Positions 17,399 to 27,217 of a DNA stretch of 53,982 bases are shown in pieces. Source of the stretch: Clostridiales bacterium (lineage in GTDB: Bacteria > Bacillota > Clostridia > Lachnospirales > Lachnospiraceae). Both the position numbers and the translations under genes were made by a program. The stretch spans positions 1-53,982 of the forward strand of contig JAAYJU010000047.1 in the NCBI GenBank assembly GCA_012522735.1. The letters run 5' to 3'. The notes beneath the pieces were generated by a model. It saw only the letters and a list, made by a program, of their open reading frames with translations, made no database searches and had not been told where the DNA came from. Every line of letters begins with the position of its first letter. Position 1 is the stretch's first letter.

Positions 17399-17884
17399 TT
17401 AGTAATCTTCTCTTAATCCAAATTCTGCTGATTCTACCCATTCCTCAGGACGGGTGAGCATTTTAACAAGCTCATCGAACATAATCAGATGGCGATTTTC
17501 CTCTCTTATTAAGAATTCAAAAAGCTCCTTATCCTTATCGTTATCAGCATCCTGTAGCATTTCCTGATATAGCTCAATGCTCTTCTCCTCAATATCAACT
17601 GCAAGACGATATACATCAAGCTGGGTGGTGCTTCTAAAATCATTTACTTCATAATCCTTTAATTCATGGAATACGGAATTGATTTCTTTTATACTATCAT
17701 CTTCCTTAAGAGTATATTCCTCTTTATTAAGCCTCCTACGAAGCAGCTCTTCATGCTCTTTTTCAGAATCAGCTAATATTTTAAAAACCTTATTAAGTGC
17801 GTTGTCCTGATTCTTTTCAGCCTGCTCCAAATAATACTTTCTTCCTTCCATCTCCATTTGAATAGCAAATTCCAATGTGTTCAT
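17399..17884 (-). CDS. Ferritin-like/rubrerythrin-type diiron protein
   Basis: A 161-residue all-helical protein with two ExxH-type iron-binding motifs in a repeated helix pair: EMEGRKYYLEQAE with EKEHEELL, then DIEEKSIELYQEML with EENRHLIMF. This is the erythrin/ferritin-like fold, expected to reduce peroxide or handle iron. It lacks the rubredoxin tail of classical rubrerythrin. The start is ATG at 17884, six bases after GAGGAGG; a TTG at 17899 would place the ribosome binding site inside the coding region. Confidence 0.85.
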   Translation of the reverse strand: MNTLEFAIQMEMEGRKYYLEQAEKNQDNALNKVFKILADSEKEHEELLRRRLNKEEYTLKEDDSIKEINSVFHELKDYEVNDFRSTTQLDVYRLAVDIEEKSIELYQEMLQDADNDKDKELFEFLIREENRHLIMFDELVKMLTRPEEWVESAEFGLREDY

Positions 17885-17920
17885 CCTAATCCTCCTCAAT
17901 AATTATTCTTATAACATGAC

Positions 17921-18000
17921 TTATAACGGAGGATTTATCCTCCCTCTAAAATTATTTTTATGATATAACAACAACGGAGGTTTTAACCTCCTGCAATTAT
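17921..18000. repeat. 48-bp hairpin repeat, two diverged copies
   Basis: AACGGAGG occurs at 17925 and 17973, again 48 bp apart. The hairpins are GGAGGATTTATCCTCC and GGAGGTTTTAACCTCC, each followed by AT-rich sequence. Arms differ from those at 1-127 but pairing is kept. The copies lie between rlmH and the ferritin-like gene, upstream of the latter. Confidence 0.75.
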
Positions 18001-18476
18001 TTATGATATGGTTCATTATTTATAATCCTGTAAGCCCTATATATCTGCTCTAATAATATTAAGCGCATCAGCTGATGCGGAAATGTCATTTTAGAAAAGC
18101 TAAGCTGGTAATCCGCCCGTTCAATAACCTCCTGTGAGAGACCTAAGGAGCCTCCGATTACTAAGCTGATATGGCTTTTACCTGAAACAAATAGCTTCTC
18201 CATCTGTTCTGCAAGCTCCTCAGAAGATATCATGTTTCCCTTAATCACTAAAGCTATACAAAAGGAATTATCCTTTAAAGCCCTTAGAATTCTGTCGCCC
18301 TCTTTCTTTTTTATGGCTTCTTCCATGGCATGACTTGCATTGTCAGGTGTTTTTTCGTCTGGAAGCTCTATTATGTCCAAAGTACAATACCTACCTAACC
18401 TTTTTCTATATTCATCTATACCTATGGTGAGGTATTTCTCTTTAAGCTTACCCACACATATCAGAGAGACCTTCAT
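17997..18476 (-). CDS. rlmH: 23S rRNA (pseudouridine-1915-N3)-methyltransferase RlmH
   Basis: A 159-residue SPOUT methylase, the usual RlmH length. It opens MKVSLICVGKLKEKY, has the SAM-binding knot VIGGSLGLS and ends with the diagnostic LILLEQIYRAYRIINNEPYHK region. It methylates N3 of pseudouridine 1915 in helix 69 of 23S rRNA. Its start overlaps the end of the upstream phosphatase gene by 29 bp, so the two are translated from one mRNA. Confidence 0.96.
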   Translation of the reverse strand: MKVSLICVGKLKEKYLTIGIDEYRKRLGRYCTLDIIELPDEKTPDNASHAMEEAIKKKEGDRILRALKDNSFCIALVIKGNMISSEELAEQMEKLFVSGKSHISLVIGGSLGLSQEVIERADYQLSFSKMTFPHQLMRLILLEQIYRAYRIINNEPYHK

Positions 18477-19032
18477 TTCTCAGCTCATCCTTTACTTCTT
18501 CTCTGACATACTCATATAATACGCCGTTTTTAACCAGTTTTAGTTTATCCCCTTTAAAGCCACGCTTGCGTAGCTCCTTTTGAAAATTATAAAGCATAAA
18601 TCCATGAAAAACAATTAGAATGTTCTCTTTAGACCAATCGATTCTATTTAAAAATTTCTCAATCCTTTTTCTTGTACCAATAATCGTCTCCGGTTGACTT
18701 TTTGACTTAAAATACCATGCTAGCCTTCCACAGATATGCCATACAGAGAATGGTAGCTTTATTCGTTCGGTATGTATAAAGGGAGCATTATCAACCTCTC
18801 TAAGTAGCTTGTCTATCATAAGATTTCCACTGTACACCTCTTCTGCAGTGGATATTGCTCTAGGCAAATCGCTAACATAACAGGTATCCCATTCTATCCC
18901 ATACATTTCAACCTTTTTTTTGATTACTTTTGAGATCTCATATTTTTTTGACCATTCCCTAAACTCCTTGGATGTCATCATTCTTTTATGAGGGCAGTTC
19001 ACCTTAAAATGCCTTAATAATCCTATTCTCAT
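18448..19032 (-). CDS. Histidine phosphatase superfamily protein
   Basis: A 194-residue protein of the phosphoglycerate-mutase-like family. The catalytic motif is LLRHFKVN (RHF where RHG is usual), followed by SDLPRAISTAEEV, the acidic REVDNAPF and the second histidine in VFHGFML. The RHF change keeps the catalytic His but is atypical. Substrate unknown. It is the first gene of a pair with rlmH. Confidence 0.78.
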   Translation of the reverse strand: MRIGLLRHFKVNCPHKRMMTSKEFREWSKKYEISKVIKKKVEMYGIEWDTCYVSDLPRAISTAEEVYSGNLMIDKLLREVDNAPFIHTERIKLPFSVWHICGRLAWYFKSKSQPETIIGTRKRIEKFLNRIDWSKENILIVFHGFMLYNFQKELRKRGFKGDKLKLVKNGVLYEYVREEVKDELRNEGLSDMCG

Positions 19033-19147
19033 ATGCTTCCCCTGTAAATCATATTCTAGTATACATAGAAACTATTTATCATTGTACATAGAAATTTGCC
19101 ATTTTTCAAGTAAAAGCTTGAATTTTAGTAGAATAACAAAAGCATAA

Positions 19148-19174
19148 AGGCAGACACTCTGTCATTGTCTGCCT
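19148..19174 (-). terminator. Terminator of the LplABC-type transporter operon
   Basis: AGGCAGACA pairs with TGTCTGCCT around a 9-nt loop; on the minus strand it is followed by TTATGCTTTTG. It lies 77 bp after the lplC-like stop. Confidence 0.6.
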
Positions 19175-19250
19175 CTATTATAGGAGGATGTCCTATATGT
19201 TATATCAATTAATATGTTATAAACTATTTATTCCGAAAGGAATTGCTCTT

Positions 19251-20147
19251 TTATTCCTTTACGCCACCAATTGTTAGACCTGTTACGAAATATCTCTGTA
19301 AGAATGGGTAAAGACAGACTATAGGAAATGCAGTGACAATAGTTGCCGCTGCTCTTACCGACTCCGGTGTTACCATGTTGGCTGCATGCTTCATGGCATT
19401 TGGATCACCCGATTGCTGTGAAACTGCTGACAAAAGTTTCATAAGCTCAAATTGTAATGTAGTTAGGTTTTCTCTTGATGGATTATAAATCATAACATCA
19501 AACCATGAATTCCACTGGTAAACGGCAATAAATAAGGCTACAGTAGCCAAAACCGGTTTACATAGGGGAAGAATAATCTTCAAAAATATCCTAACATGAC
19601 CCGCACCATCAACCTGGGCTGATTCCACAAAGCTATCTGGCAGACCATTCATATAGGTTCTTATTACAATCATGTTATAGGCATATACCATTCCGGGGAT
19701 TATATATACCCAGAAGGAATTGGTAAGGTGCAGATCCTTATAGAGCAGCATTGTCGGAATAATTCCGGCATTCAAATACATAGTTATAACAAATATCAAG
19801 GAGACTACTCTATTGAAATAAAATTCTTTTCTGGCTAGTATATATGCAAGTAAGGCTGTTGCTAATGTTTGTGCAAAAGTTGCTATAACAGTCCTCATAA
19901 CAGATATATAAGCACCTGTCATTAAATTCTTCATATTGAACACTGTTTTATAGTTTTGTATCGTCCATTTTCTAGGTAGTAGACGTATTCCACCAGTCAG
20001 TGTGTCTACTGCCTCATTAAATGATATTGCAAGTGTATTCAGAATTGGATACAGAGTAATTATACAGAAAATTGTTAATACAATTGTATTTATAATTATA
20101 AAAGCTATATCGTACGGGCTCTTTTTAATTCTATTTGGTTTCCTCAT
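19251..20147 (-). CDS. Carbohydrate ABC transporter permease (LplC/YtcP type)
   Basis: A 298-residue CUT1-type permease with six predicted helices. The EAA loop that contacts the ATPase is SFVESAQVDGAGHVRIFLK, and the C-terminus ends YFVTGLTIGGVKE, as in LplC/YtcP proteins. Together with the preceding LplB-like permease it should form the channel for an oligosaccharide. No ATP-binding gene is adjacent; this family commonly borrows a shared MsmK-type ATPase encoded elsewhere. Confidence 0.92.
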   Translation of the reverse strand: MRKPNRIKKSPYDIAFIIINTIVLTIFCIITLYPILNTLAISFNEAVDTLTGGIRLLPRKWTIQNYKTVFNMKNLMTGAYISVMRTVIATFAQTLATALLAYILARKEFYFNRVVSLIFVITMYLNAGIIPTMLLYKDLHLTNSFWVYIIPGMVYAYNMIVIRTYMNGLPDSFVESAQVDGAGHVRIFLKIILPLCKPVLATVALFIAVYQWNSWFDVMIYNPSRENLTTLQFELMKLLSAVSQQSGDPNAMKHAANMVTPESVRAAATIVTAFPIVCLYPFLQRYFVTGLTIGGVKE

Positions 20148-20161
20148 GCTTTTCCCTCCCT

Positions 20162-21793
20162 CTAATATAGTCTTTCCTGATCAAAGACCTTGGCTGTCCT
20201 ATTAGCTATTGATACCAAAAGTATACTTATAACACTCTTAAATATACCTGCGGCTGTACCGATAGAGAAATCCGCTCCTTGGAAGAAGGATTTGTTAAGT
20301 ACATATGTGTCAATAACCTCTGCCGTGTTCTTAATCAGGTCATTCTTTAATTGTAGTTGGGCTTCAAAGCCTGAGTTCATAATCATTCCAAGATTGATAA
20401 TTAGAAGGACAAAAATTGTTGATCTTATACCCGGAAGAGTAATATGTAGCATTTTCTTAAATCTGCCTGCTCCATCTATGGATGCAGCCTCATATAGATC
20501 CGGATTAATTGCTGTAATAGACGCTAGATATATAATACTGTTCCAACCAGTTTCCTTCCAGATAACTGAAAAACCAACTATCCACCAAAAGTACTTGCCA
20601 TCGGCGAAGAAATTAATAGGTGCGTTTAATATTCCCCAGTCAACCAGAAGCTCATTTAATATTCCACCATCTACAGCTAATACATTTTTAACGATAGCCG
20701 CAACTATAACCCAGGAAAGGAAATGGGGCAGATAAGAAACTGTCTGTACCAATTTCTTTCCCTTTATATTTACAACTTCATTAAGTAATAGTGCAAAACC
20801 GATGGCAAAAACAAAGCTTAAAACCAGATTAATCATACTCATAGCTACTGTATTTCTAAAGGCCATTAAGAAGTCTTTTTCCGTTAATAGGTATGTGAAT
20901 TTATCCCAGGCTACCCAGACCTGATTTGTACCAGCAGCCGGCTTATAATTCTGAAAAGCCATAACCCAGCCTTTTAATGGTCCATAAGCAAATACAATTA
21001 CATAAAGTATAAAGGGTATGGTCAATAAAATAAGCTGCTTTTGCTTTAATATCATCCTAAAGGTAACGATTCCTGCCAGTCTATCATACATATTACCAAT
21101 CAATGATAAGATAAGAATTAAACCGTTGATAGCGGCAATCACGAAAAATCCTATGCCCCAATTTTTTTGATAAAACTTTTCAACCTGTAAGGCCCCTATA
21201 CAAATTGCATTAATTGAAATAATTCCTGTAAATGACATAAGTATATTTAGAAGTGATATTATTTTAACCGGTTTATATGCAGTGATATTTCTTTTAATAA
21301 TAATAATAAATCCGGCTACTAATGATAACACCACTGTCATTATCAAAGTAAACATAACTAAAAAAGCACTAACAATATCCTGTTCAAAATCTTTTATTAC
21401 GGAGGCTGACAAATCAATCATTCCAAAATAGGAAATATCTCTTTCTTTAATATCTCCCAGCTCATCCAGGTGGGCTACCTTAGCATTCATTCTTTCTGTG
21501 AGAATGTCTATAATGTAGTATTCATTTTCTTTTAATCTGCTTTCTATAGTCTGTCTATCCTTACCATTATATATATTCTTGGCAGTGTTATAGACTATAT
21601 TCCTTGCAATGCCTGATTCCTTAGCCACATCCTTGATTATATTACTTTCAAGTGCTGCTAGACTAGGATCATATGAGTACCCTTCAACTACTCCTTCTTG
21701 CTCAGGAAGATGAAGATATGGAAGGAAGAAGCTTATAATAGTTGCAAAACACAAGGCAGCTATTATTATATAATAGGGTTTACGTTTATTCAT
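20162..21793 (-). CDS. LplB-type sugar ABC permease with an extra N-terminal membrane module
   Basis: A 543-residue protein. Residues from about 250 to the end are a normal LplB permease of roughly 295 residues, with the EAA loop PDLYEAASIDGAGRFKKML and typical C-terminus. Before it is an extension absent from ordinary LplB: one helix at about 7-24, an external region of about 115 residues rich in charged helices, and three more helices at about 142-163, 178-200 and 212-235. Reading frame and composition are continuous, so this is a fusion, not an assembly join. GGAGG precedes the ATG. The role of the extension is unknown. Confidence 0.85.
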   Translation of the reverse strand: MNKRKPYYIIIAALCFATIISFFLPYLHLPEQEGVVEGYSYDPSLAALESNIIKDVAKESGIARNIVYNTAKNIYNGKDRQTIESRLKENEYYIIDILTERMNAKVAHLDELGDIKERDISYFGMIDLSASVIKDFEQDIVSAFLVMFTLIMTVVLSLVAGFIIIIKRNITAYKPVKIISLLNILMSFTGIISINAICIGALQVEKFYQKNWGIGFFVIAAINGLILILSLIGNMYDRLAGIVTFRMILKQKQLILLTIPFILYVIVFAYGPLKGWVMAFQNYKPAAGTNQVWVAWDKFTYLLTEKDFLMAFRNTVAMSMINLVLSFVFAIGFALLLNEVVNIKGKKLVQTVSYLPHFLSWVIVAAIVKNVLAVDGGILNELLVDWGILNAPINFFADGKYFWWIVGFSVIWKETGWNSIIYLASITAINPDLYEAASIDGAGRFKKMLHITLPGIRSTIFVLLIINLGMIMNSGFEAQLQLKNDLIKNTAEVIDTYVLNKSFFQGADFSIGTAAGIFKSVISILLVSIANRTAKVFDQERLY

Positions 21794-21823
21794 TCTAGTG
21801 CCTCCATCTAAGACTTTAAATAT

Positions 21824-21861
21824 GGGGTGCCTTAATGGTTAAGCCAATATTAAGGCACCCC
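21824..21861. other. Intercistronic hairpin after the solute-binding lipoprotein gene
   Basis: GGGGTGCCTTAAT (21824-21836) pairs perfectly with ATTAAGGCACCCC (21849-21861). No U-tract follows on the minus strand. It probably stabilises the upstream binding-protein message or limits read-through into the permease genes. Confidence 0.65.
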
Positions 21862-21913
21862 TTATAAACGATTTTTATCTTACCAATCGGTATATATTAT
21901 CTATTATTATCTA

Positions 21914-23659
21914 TTATTCTCCGTCAGCAATAGCCTTTCTTCTACGAGCTTCTGCTGTCAATTCATCAAGGTAAGCATCAATGTCAACTTCTGTTCTATA
22001 GATTTCCATGTACTCATCCCAAATTGCATCAAATTGCTCTGCAGGTGCCATCATAGCCTTAGGCAGATATTCATGCTTAAGATCTGTAATCTTAGCTCTA
22101 GCTGCACCATAATCAGTATCAGTATTCCAAGTGTTGGTATATGACCACATAGGATACCAAGGCTCATTAGGAACACTTGGACTTAAGAAGTCAAGGAAGG
22201 TCTTGTAGCCGTAGCCATCCATAAGCTCTTTCTCAACTGGCTCTAAGCTGTCATAGTATTCACCTGGCTGCTCGTTAGGATCAATTGAGTTGATTCCATC
22301 ATCAAAGAGTCCTTCGTAGTGAGGGAAGTATGCATAAGCCTGGTTAACCATATTCTGAGAAACCCAGTCAGTATTACGTATGTTCTCTCTTTGCTCCACA
22401 GTCCTATAGAAAACTCCGTCCCCATCAACCATATAATCTACGCCTTCTTCTCCCCAGTAAATCATCTTAGTGATTTCATCATCAAGCAAATCATTTAAGA
22501 ACTGCATAGCACCCTCAATATCCTTACAGCTAGTTGTGATGCTTAAGCCGTTAGATACGTCAAGAGCTGCAGGACTATGCCATCTGTCTAATCTTTCACC
22601 ATCAATGGTTATAGGTAGAGGAACGTAGCCATCCTCAAACTTACCCTGTGCCTCTAAAGCCTGAACTGCAGTATTGAAGTTCCAGAATTGGTCAAGTGTA
22701 CCTAATACTCTGCCTGTGGATAATAATGAAATATATTGGTCATAGGACATAGTATAGGTTTCAGGATGAACTAGGTCTCTATTGAATGCTTCATTCATCT
22801 TCTTATAGTATTCATAAGCTTCAGGAATAGTATTATAATCAAGTGCGGTAACAGTCTCAGGATCAATAATTGCAGCACCATCATTAGGATAACCTACTAA
22901 GAATAGCGGCGGGTTCTCAATACCGAAGTATCTCCAGTCCTCAGAACTCATGGAAAATCCTACTGTATCCTGTCCATCTGCTGTCTGTGGATGAGCTTCT
23001 TTGTAGTCCTCAATTAAATCAAAATACTGGTCAAGTGTCTTAATCTCAGGATAATTAGCCCAGATTAAAACCTTTTTCTGTATCCAGAATCCCATGTCCC
23101 AATGCTCTGTAGCTAACTCTTCCCCTTTAATAATACCAAACTGAGGAATTATATAGATATGCCCGTCGTCCTCTCTAACTCTGTTCCAATCCGCCTCTGA
23201 AAGGTAGTTCTTGATATTAGGATAGTTATCCCAGTATTCATCGATAGCAATTAACACTCCAGCTTCGATTAAAGAGGGAGTTCCGGTGGAACCGGTAATA
23301 AGGTCAGGATAATCTCCACCTGCGATCATAACACCAATTCTTTCATCGGCAGTCTGAGCGGTCAGCCAAGTTACCTTGGCAGAAGCTCCGATTTTCTCTG
23401 CTATCTTTCTAAGCATACGATTGTCATCCGGTACTTCTGTTCCGGGAACTGCATGAAAGGCTGTAAAGACCTTCTCCTCTTTTTTCACATCATCTGCAAT
23501 GCTCTTGTCATTATCCTTCTTATCGTCCTTCTTATTGTCGTCTGTTACTTTTCCCGGATCGTCGGTAGAAGTTTTCTCATCTTTTCTGCAACCTGTAAAA
23601 AGAGCGGCAAACATTGTAACAACAAGTATTGCAACAAGCAATGTCTTAAATCTTTTCAT
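21914..23659 (-). CDS. Extracellular solute-binding lipoprotein (LplA/LipO type)
   Basis: A 581-residue lipoprotein: signal helix 5-20, lipobox ALFTGC, a Lys/Asp-rich linker at about 25-65, then a large type 1 solute-binding domain (ERIGVMIAGGDYPDLITG near 105-122). The size is that of LplA-type proteins associated with oligosaccharide or aldouronate uptake. The ligand cannot be read from sequence. It is preceded by its own promoter at 23722-23750, and GGGAGG lies before the ATG. It is followed by the two permease genes. Confidence 0.92.
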   Translation of the reverse strand: MKRFKTLLVAILVVTMFAALFTGCRKDEKTSTDDPGKVTDDNKKDDKKDNDKSIADDVKKEEKVFTAFHAVPGTEVPDDNRMLRKIAEKIGASAKVTWLTAQTADERIGVMIAGGDYPDLITGSTGTPSLIEAGVLIAIDEYWDNYPNIKNYLSEADWNRVREDDGHIYIIPQFGIIKGEELATEHWDMGFWIQKKVLIWANYPEIKTLDQYFDLIEDYKEAHPQTADGQDTVGFSMSSEDWRYFGIENPPLFLVGYPNDGAAIIDPETVTALDYNTIPEAYEYYKKMNEAFNRDLVHPETYTMSYDQYISLLSTGRVLGTLDQFWNFNTAVQALEAQGKFEDGYVPLPITIDGERLDRWHSPAALDVSNGLSITTSCKDIEGAMQFLNDLLDDEITKMIYWGEEGVDYMVDGDGVFYRTVEQRENIRNTDWVSQNMVNQAYAYFPHYEGLFDDGINSIDPNEQPGEYYDSLEPVEKELMDGYGYKTFLDFLSPSVPNEPWYPMWSYTNTWNTDTDYGAARAKITDLKHEYLPKAMMAPAEQFDAIWDEYMEIYRTEVDIDAYLDELTAEARRRKAIADGE

Positions 23660-23721
23660 GTTCTTTCCTCCCTATACTTATTTACTGTAAATTGCACAAC
23701 TATGCACTCACAGCTAAATAA

Positions 23722-23750
23722 ATTCTATCAGTATTGCACAAGAGCATCAA
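23722..23750 (-). promoter_or_regulatory. Promoter of the LplABC-type operon, with a TTGTGCAAT direct repeat
   Basis: On the minus strand TTGATG (23745-23750) and TAGAAT (23722-23727) are 17 bp apart, with an extended TGn element. The 9-mer TTGTGCAAT occurs at 23733-23741, inside the spacer, and again at 23691-23699, exactly 42 bp away in the same orientation. The pair is a candidate operator for the adjacent YesN-type regulator or another factor. Confidence 0.55.
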
Positions 23751-23799
23751 TGCATAAAGTATAGCCTAAATATAAAAAACTATATTTCTTTTAAAGTTT

Positions 23800-25410
23800 T
23801 TAATGTTTCTTATCTAATTTGTTTAAAAATCCCTTTCTGTACTGAAGAGGGGTTATGCCCTTCATCAGAACAAACCTAGAGATAAAATAATCTGTATTAT
23901 TAAATCCTACCGCTTCTGCTATTTCATAGATTTTCCCGTCAGATCGTAGTAACAATTCGCATGCCCTATCAATTCTATAATTATTAAGATAATCCTTAAA
24001 GGTAATCCCAAATTGCTTCTTAAAAATCTGGCCGAGATAAGCAGAGTTAATATAGTACTTTTCACTAAGGGATTTTAGGCTAAGATTATTCATATAATTT
24101 TCAGTGATTTCTCTTTCAACCTCCGTAAGCACACCTCCCATCGCATGCTTCCTTAAAGAAGAAAGATAATCCGAAAACTCTATCGCAAATTTCTTGAAAT
24201 GGGCAACACTTCCTCTAATTGATGTCTGGCCGTAACCACCCTGGCTTATCATCCTATATACCTCCTCCTGGTCGAAGTCAGGATAGAGGTTTTTTGCCAG
24301 ACTAATTAAGCTAAACAAAAGATAATCAGTGCTTAGCTTAATAATATCCGGCTCTACAACCAACTCCTTAAAATGCTGATAGAGACTAGTAACTTTCATA
24401 TTAATTAGCTCATTATCGTTTTCCTCAATCGCTCTAATCAGATCATCAATCAGACCCTTATCTACAGAATATATACTTGTATTTATTTTATCTTTAATTT
24501 CATCATAAAATGATATATCCGTAACCTTAGAATACAGCTGAAAATTTTTGGCTATGATAGCTGATTTATATGATTCACTTATTGTCGATATATCTTCTTC
24601 TCTTTGTCCGATGTAAAATATAATACTATAGGAAAGCGTAGCATTTAAAGTGTCATGAAGACTTTTAATATACTCCTTCTCATTTAATGCTAGCTCACCA
24701 GCTAATTTCTTTACATATATAAAGCCTATATATAAATCATGATTATCCTTCTGAGGAATATAGGCGTGAAATCTATGCTCTCCCAGATGAGCTTTTATTG
24801 CATCGTATAACCTACTTTGCTCTTTAGCCTTATTCGTGTTGGTTAACTGATTATATGTATCGTTAGTGGTGTCATATTCGATACGAATATATCTTACATT
24901 ATTAATATCCATCAAATGTCTTTGAACATAGCTTACAGATTCCTTATCATAAATACCCGAGACAAGGCCTTCTAAATGACTATTATATATAATCCTCTCA
25001 GTAAACTCTTGCTTCTTGACGTTCTCCATTTGACGATAGAAATATTCTTTATATTCATCCAGAACCTTTAATAACTCCTCTCTTTGCACAGGCTTGAGTA
25101 CATAATCCGCAACATCATATTTAATGGCCTTCTTAGCGTACTCAAACTCATAGAATCCACTTAATATTATAAATTTAATCGGCTTAGATATATTCTCTCG
25201 TGTATACTCGATTAGCTCAAGTCCATCCATCCCTGGCATTTTGATATCTGTTATAACTAAATCAACATTAGTCCTTTCAAGCTTTTTTATTGCTTCATTA
25301 CCGCTTGCAGCCTCTTCGCATATCTTAAATCCATGCTGTTCCCAATTTATCAAAATTTTTAAGCCTTGGCGGATATAAGGCTCGTCATCTACAATCATAA
25401 CCTTAATCAT
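23800..25410 (-). CDS. YesN-type response regulator (REC plus AraC HTH)
   Basis: About 536 residues from the ATG at 25410, which lies nine bases after GAGGAGG and overlaps the kinase stop by 8 bp. The receiver domain opens MIKVMIVDDEP, with Asp in DLVITDIKMPG and Lys in DYVLKPVQ. The middle domain is typical of YesN, and the C-terminal AraC helix-turn-helix pair is SLSEKYYINSAYLGQIFKK and IAEAVGFNNTDYFISRFV. It should control the LplABC-type genes directly downstream after phosphorylation by the partner kinase. Confidence 0.92.
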   Translation of the reverse strand: MIKVMIVDDEPYIRQGLKILINWEQHGFKICEEAASGNEAIKKLERTNVDLVITDIKMPGMDGLELIEYTRENISKPIKFIILSGFYEFEYAKKAIKYDVADYVLKPVQREELLKVLDEYKEYFYRQMENVKKQEFTERIIYNSHLEGLVSGIYDKESVSYVQRHLMDINNVRYIRIEYDTTNDTYNQLTNTNKAKEQSRLYDAIKAHLGEHRFHAYIPQKDNHDLYIGFIYVKKLAGELALNEKEYIKSLHDTLNATLSYSIIFYIGQREEDISTISESYKSAIIAKNFQLYSKVTDISFYDEIKDKINTSIYSVDKGLIDDLIRAIEENDNELINMKVTSLYQHFKELVVEPDIIKLSTDYLLFSLISLAKNLYPDFDQEEVYRMISQGGYGQTSIRGSVAHFKKFAIEFSDYLSSLRKHAMGGVLTEVEREITENYMNNLSLKSLSEKYYINSAYLGQIFKKQFGITFKDYLNNYRIDRACELLLRSDGKIYEIAEAVGFNNTDYFISRFVLMKGITPLQYRKGFLNKLDKKH

Positions 25411-27217
25411 CAAAGCGTTCCTCCTCATCAAATATTTTCAGTTTCTGCTCTTTGTTGCTATATGCCAAGGGTAGTCTGATTACAATATCTGTTCCGCCTT
25501 CAGGTTTGCTATCAATATCGAAAAGTATATTGCCATCACTGTACATACTTAGTCTAAGATAAGCATTAAGAACCCCAGTACTTCTAGATTCATAAAGCAT
25601 ACTACTGTCAGCATGATCTATCATTCTTCTTAGTTCATTAAGTCTCTGCTCATCCATGCCTTTACCATTATCGCTTATCTCTACTAGCAAATATCCTTCG
25701 CTTTTCGTAATTGTTAGGGAGATTACTCCTTCCTTGTCCGTAGTCTCAATTCCATGAATACAGGCATTCTCTATAAATGTACTAATAGATAATTTGGGAA
25801 CTAAGCATGACTTACATTCATCCATAACGTAGTGATAGTACTTTATCTTATCTCCAAATCGATATCTTTGGATATGTATATAGTTATCAATAAAGCTCAT
25901 TTCTTCCTCTACAGTTATATAATCGTCTCCCCAGCTCATGCTCTTACGAAATAGAACAGCTAATTCACCAATTATATCCGCTGTTTCTTCTTCCTCCTTT
26001 AGTAAGCTTCTCATCCGTATGGTTTCCAATGTATTAAAAAGAAAATGAGGATTCACCTGACTTTGCACGGCTTTAAGCTCGGCATTCTTTCTCGCCAGCT
26101 CTAAATCTCGCTTTTCAGCCTGTCCTTTAAATACTACCTCGATAAGCTCCTTAATCCTTAATACCATCAGGTTAAAACGACGAATCAGCTTCCCGATTTC
26201 ATCCTCTCCCTCAGCTATTTCAATCACCTCAAACTGCTCCTTTTCTACCTTTCCCATATAGGAGGTGATTATCATAAGGCGATGACTTATAGATTTACCT
26301 ACGAAGTAAATCAAAATAGTTGGTAAAAAGATAGAAATAAGGATAATAATTATTAGCCATTTATTCTCAATGAGTACTGACCAAAAAGGTACTTCCTTAG
26401 CTTTGATAAGTATTTCCCACTCCTCAAAGCCCGTTTGGAATGTCATTGACATGGTTGCTTTCTCAGGATCAACCATATGAGCCAGCTCATATTCACGCAT
26501 ACCAGAGGCAGTAGGTAGATTTGAAAACAGTATAAATTCATTATTTCTTATAAAGATTTCTCCATCCAGCTTCTCATTCAGTACATCCTTAAGCATATTA
26601 GAATAATCCAAGTCTACCTTCAGAACTTTATTCGTTCCACGTTTATCAAAATAATCTAATTTTCGTATGACACTAATCGTTCTACTGGTACCGCTTCCCG
26701 GTACATACTTCTTTTCACCATCATAGTAAGTATACAAGAATATGTCCTGATTACTCTCAATAAATTCCTTATACCAATCGGTATCTTTGGCTGTTTCAAG
26801 TCTTGCAATACTTCCTCCGTTAATTAAGGTCTCATTATCAGCATAGGTTATAATCTTATATAGACGTCCATAATTGTAATTATAGCTTAGGCTGTTATTC
26901 TTTTGCATATCCATATAATCCTCATAATAATCCAGATGATTAATATACTGCTTAGATAGAAATTCATCTAGCTTTTCATCTGAATACAGATTATATGTGA
27001 ACAAAATACAGCTTTCGACTGTATCAGACAGATTCGCCTTAACTCGTTCCATTACATATGTAAGCTCTCTCATGCGATTTTCCTTATAGTTGCTGTTCAC
27101 AGTATAAAGTATGATAGCATCTGTAAATATAATAGGAATTAATACGCAAAAGCAATAAATCAGGAGCATCTTAGTCCTAATCTTAAAATTATTAAAACTA
27201 AACTTTCTCATAGCCAA
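25403..27217 (-). CDS. YesM-type sensor histidine kinase
   Basis: A 604-residue kinase: helix at about 15-37, an extracellular sensor of about 245 residues (probably dCache-like), helix at about 287-306, HAMP, the His_kinase motif AVQSQVNPHFLFNTLETIRM, and a HATPase domain with ENACIHGIE and DNGKGMDEQRL. It should detect an external carbohydrate and phosphorylate the overlapping YesN gene product. First gene of the operon; M3 is an alternative start. Confidence 0.92.
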   Translation of the reverse strand: MAMRKFSFNNFKIRTKMLLIYCFCVLIPIIFTDAIILYTVNSNYKENRMRELTYVMERVKANLSDTVESCILFTYNLYSDEKLDEFLSKQYINHLDYYEDYMDMQKNNSLSYNYNYGRLYKIITYADNETLINGGSIARLETAKDTDWYKEFIESNQDIFLYTYYDGEKKYVPGSGTSRTISVIRKLDYFDKRGTNKVLKVDLDYSNMLKDVLNEKLDGEIFIRNNEFILFSNLPTASGMREYELAHMVDPEKATMSMTFQTGFEEWEILIKAKEVPFWSVLIENKWLIIIILISIFLPTILIYFVGKSISHRLMIITSYMGKVEKEQFEVIEIAEGEDEIGKLIRRFNLMVLRIKELIEVVFKGQAEKRDLELARKNAELKAVQSQVNPHFLFNTLETIRMRSLLKEEEETADIIGELAVLFRKSMSWGDDYITVEEEMSFIDNYIHIQRYRFGDKIKYYHYVMDECKSCLVPKLSISTFIENACIHGIETTDKEGVISLTITKSEGYLLVEISDNGKGMDEQRLNELRRMIDHADSSMLYESRSTGVLNAYLRLSMYSDGNILFDIDSKPEGGTDIVIRLPLAYSNKEQKLKIFDEEERFDD

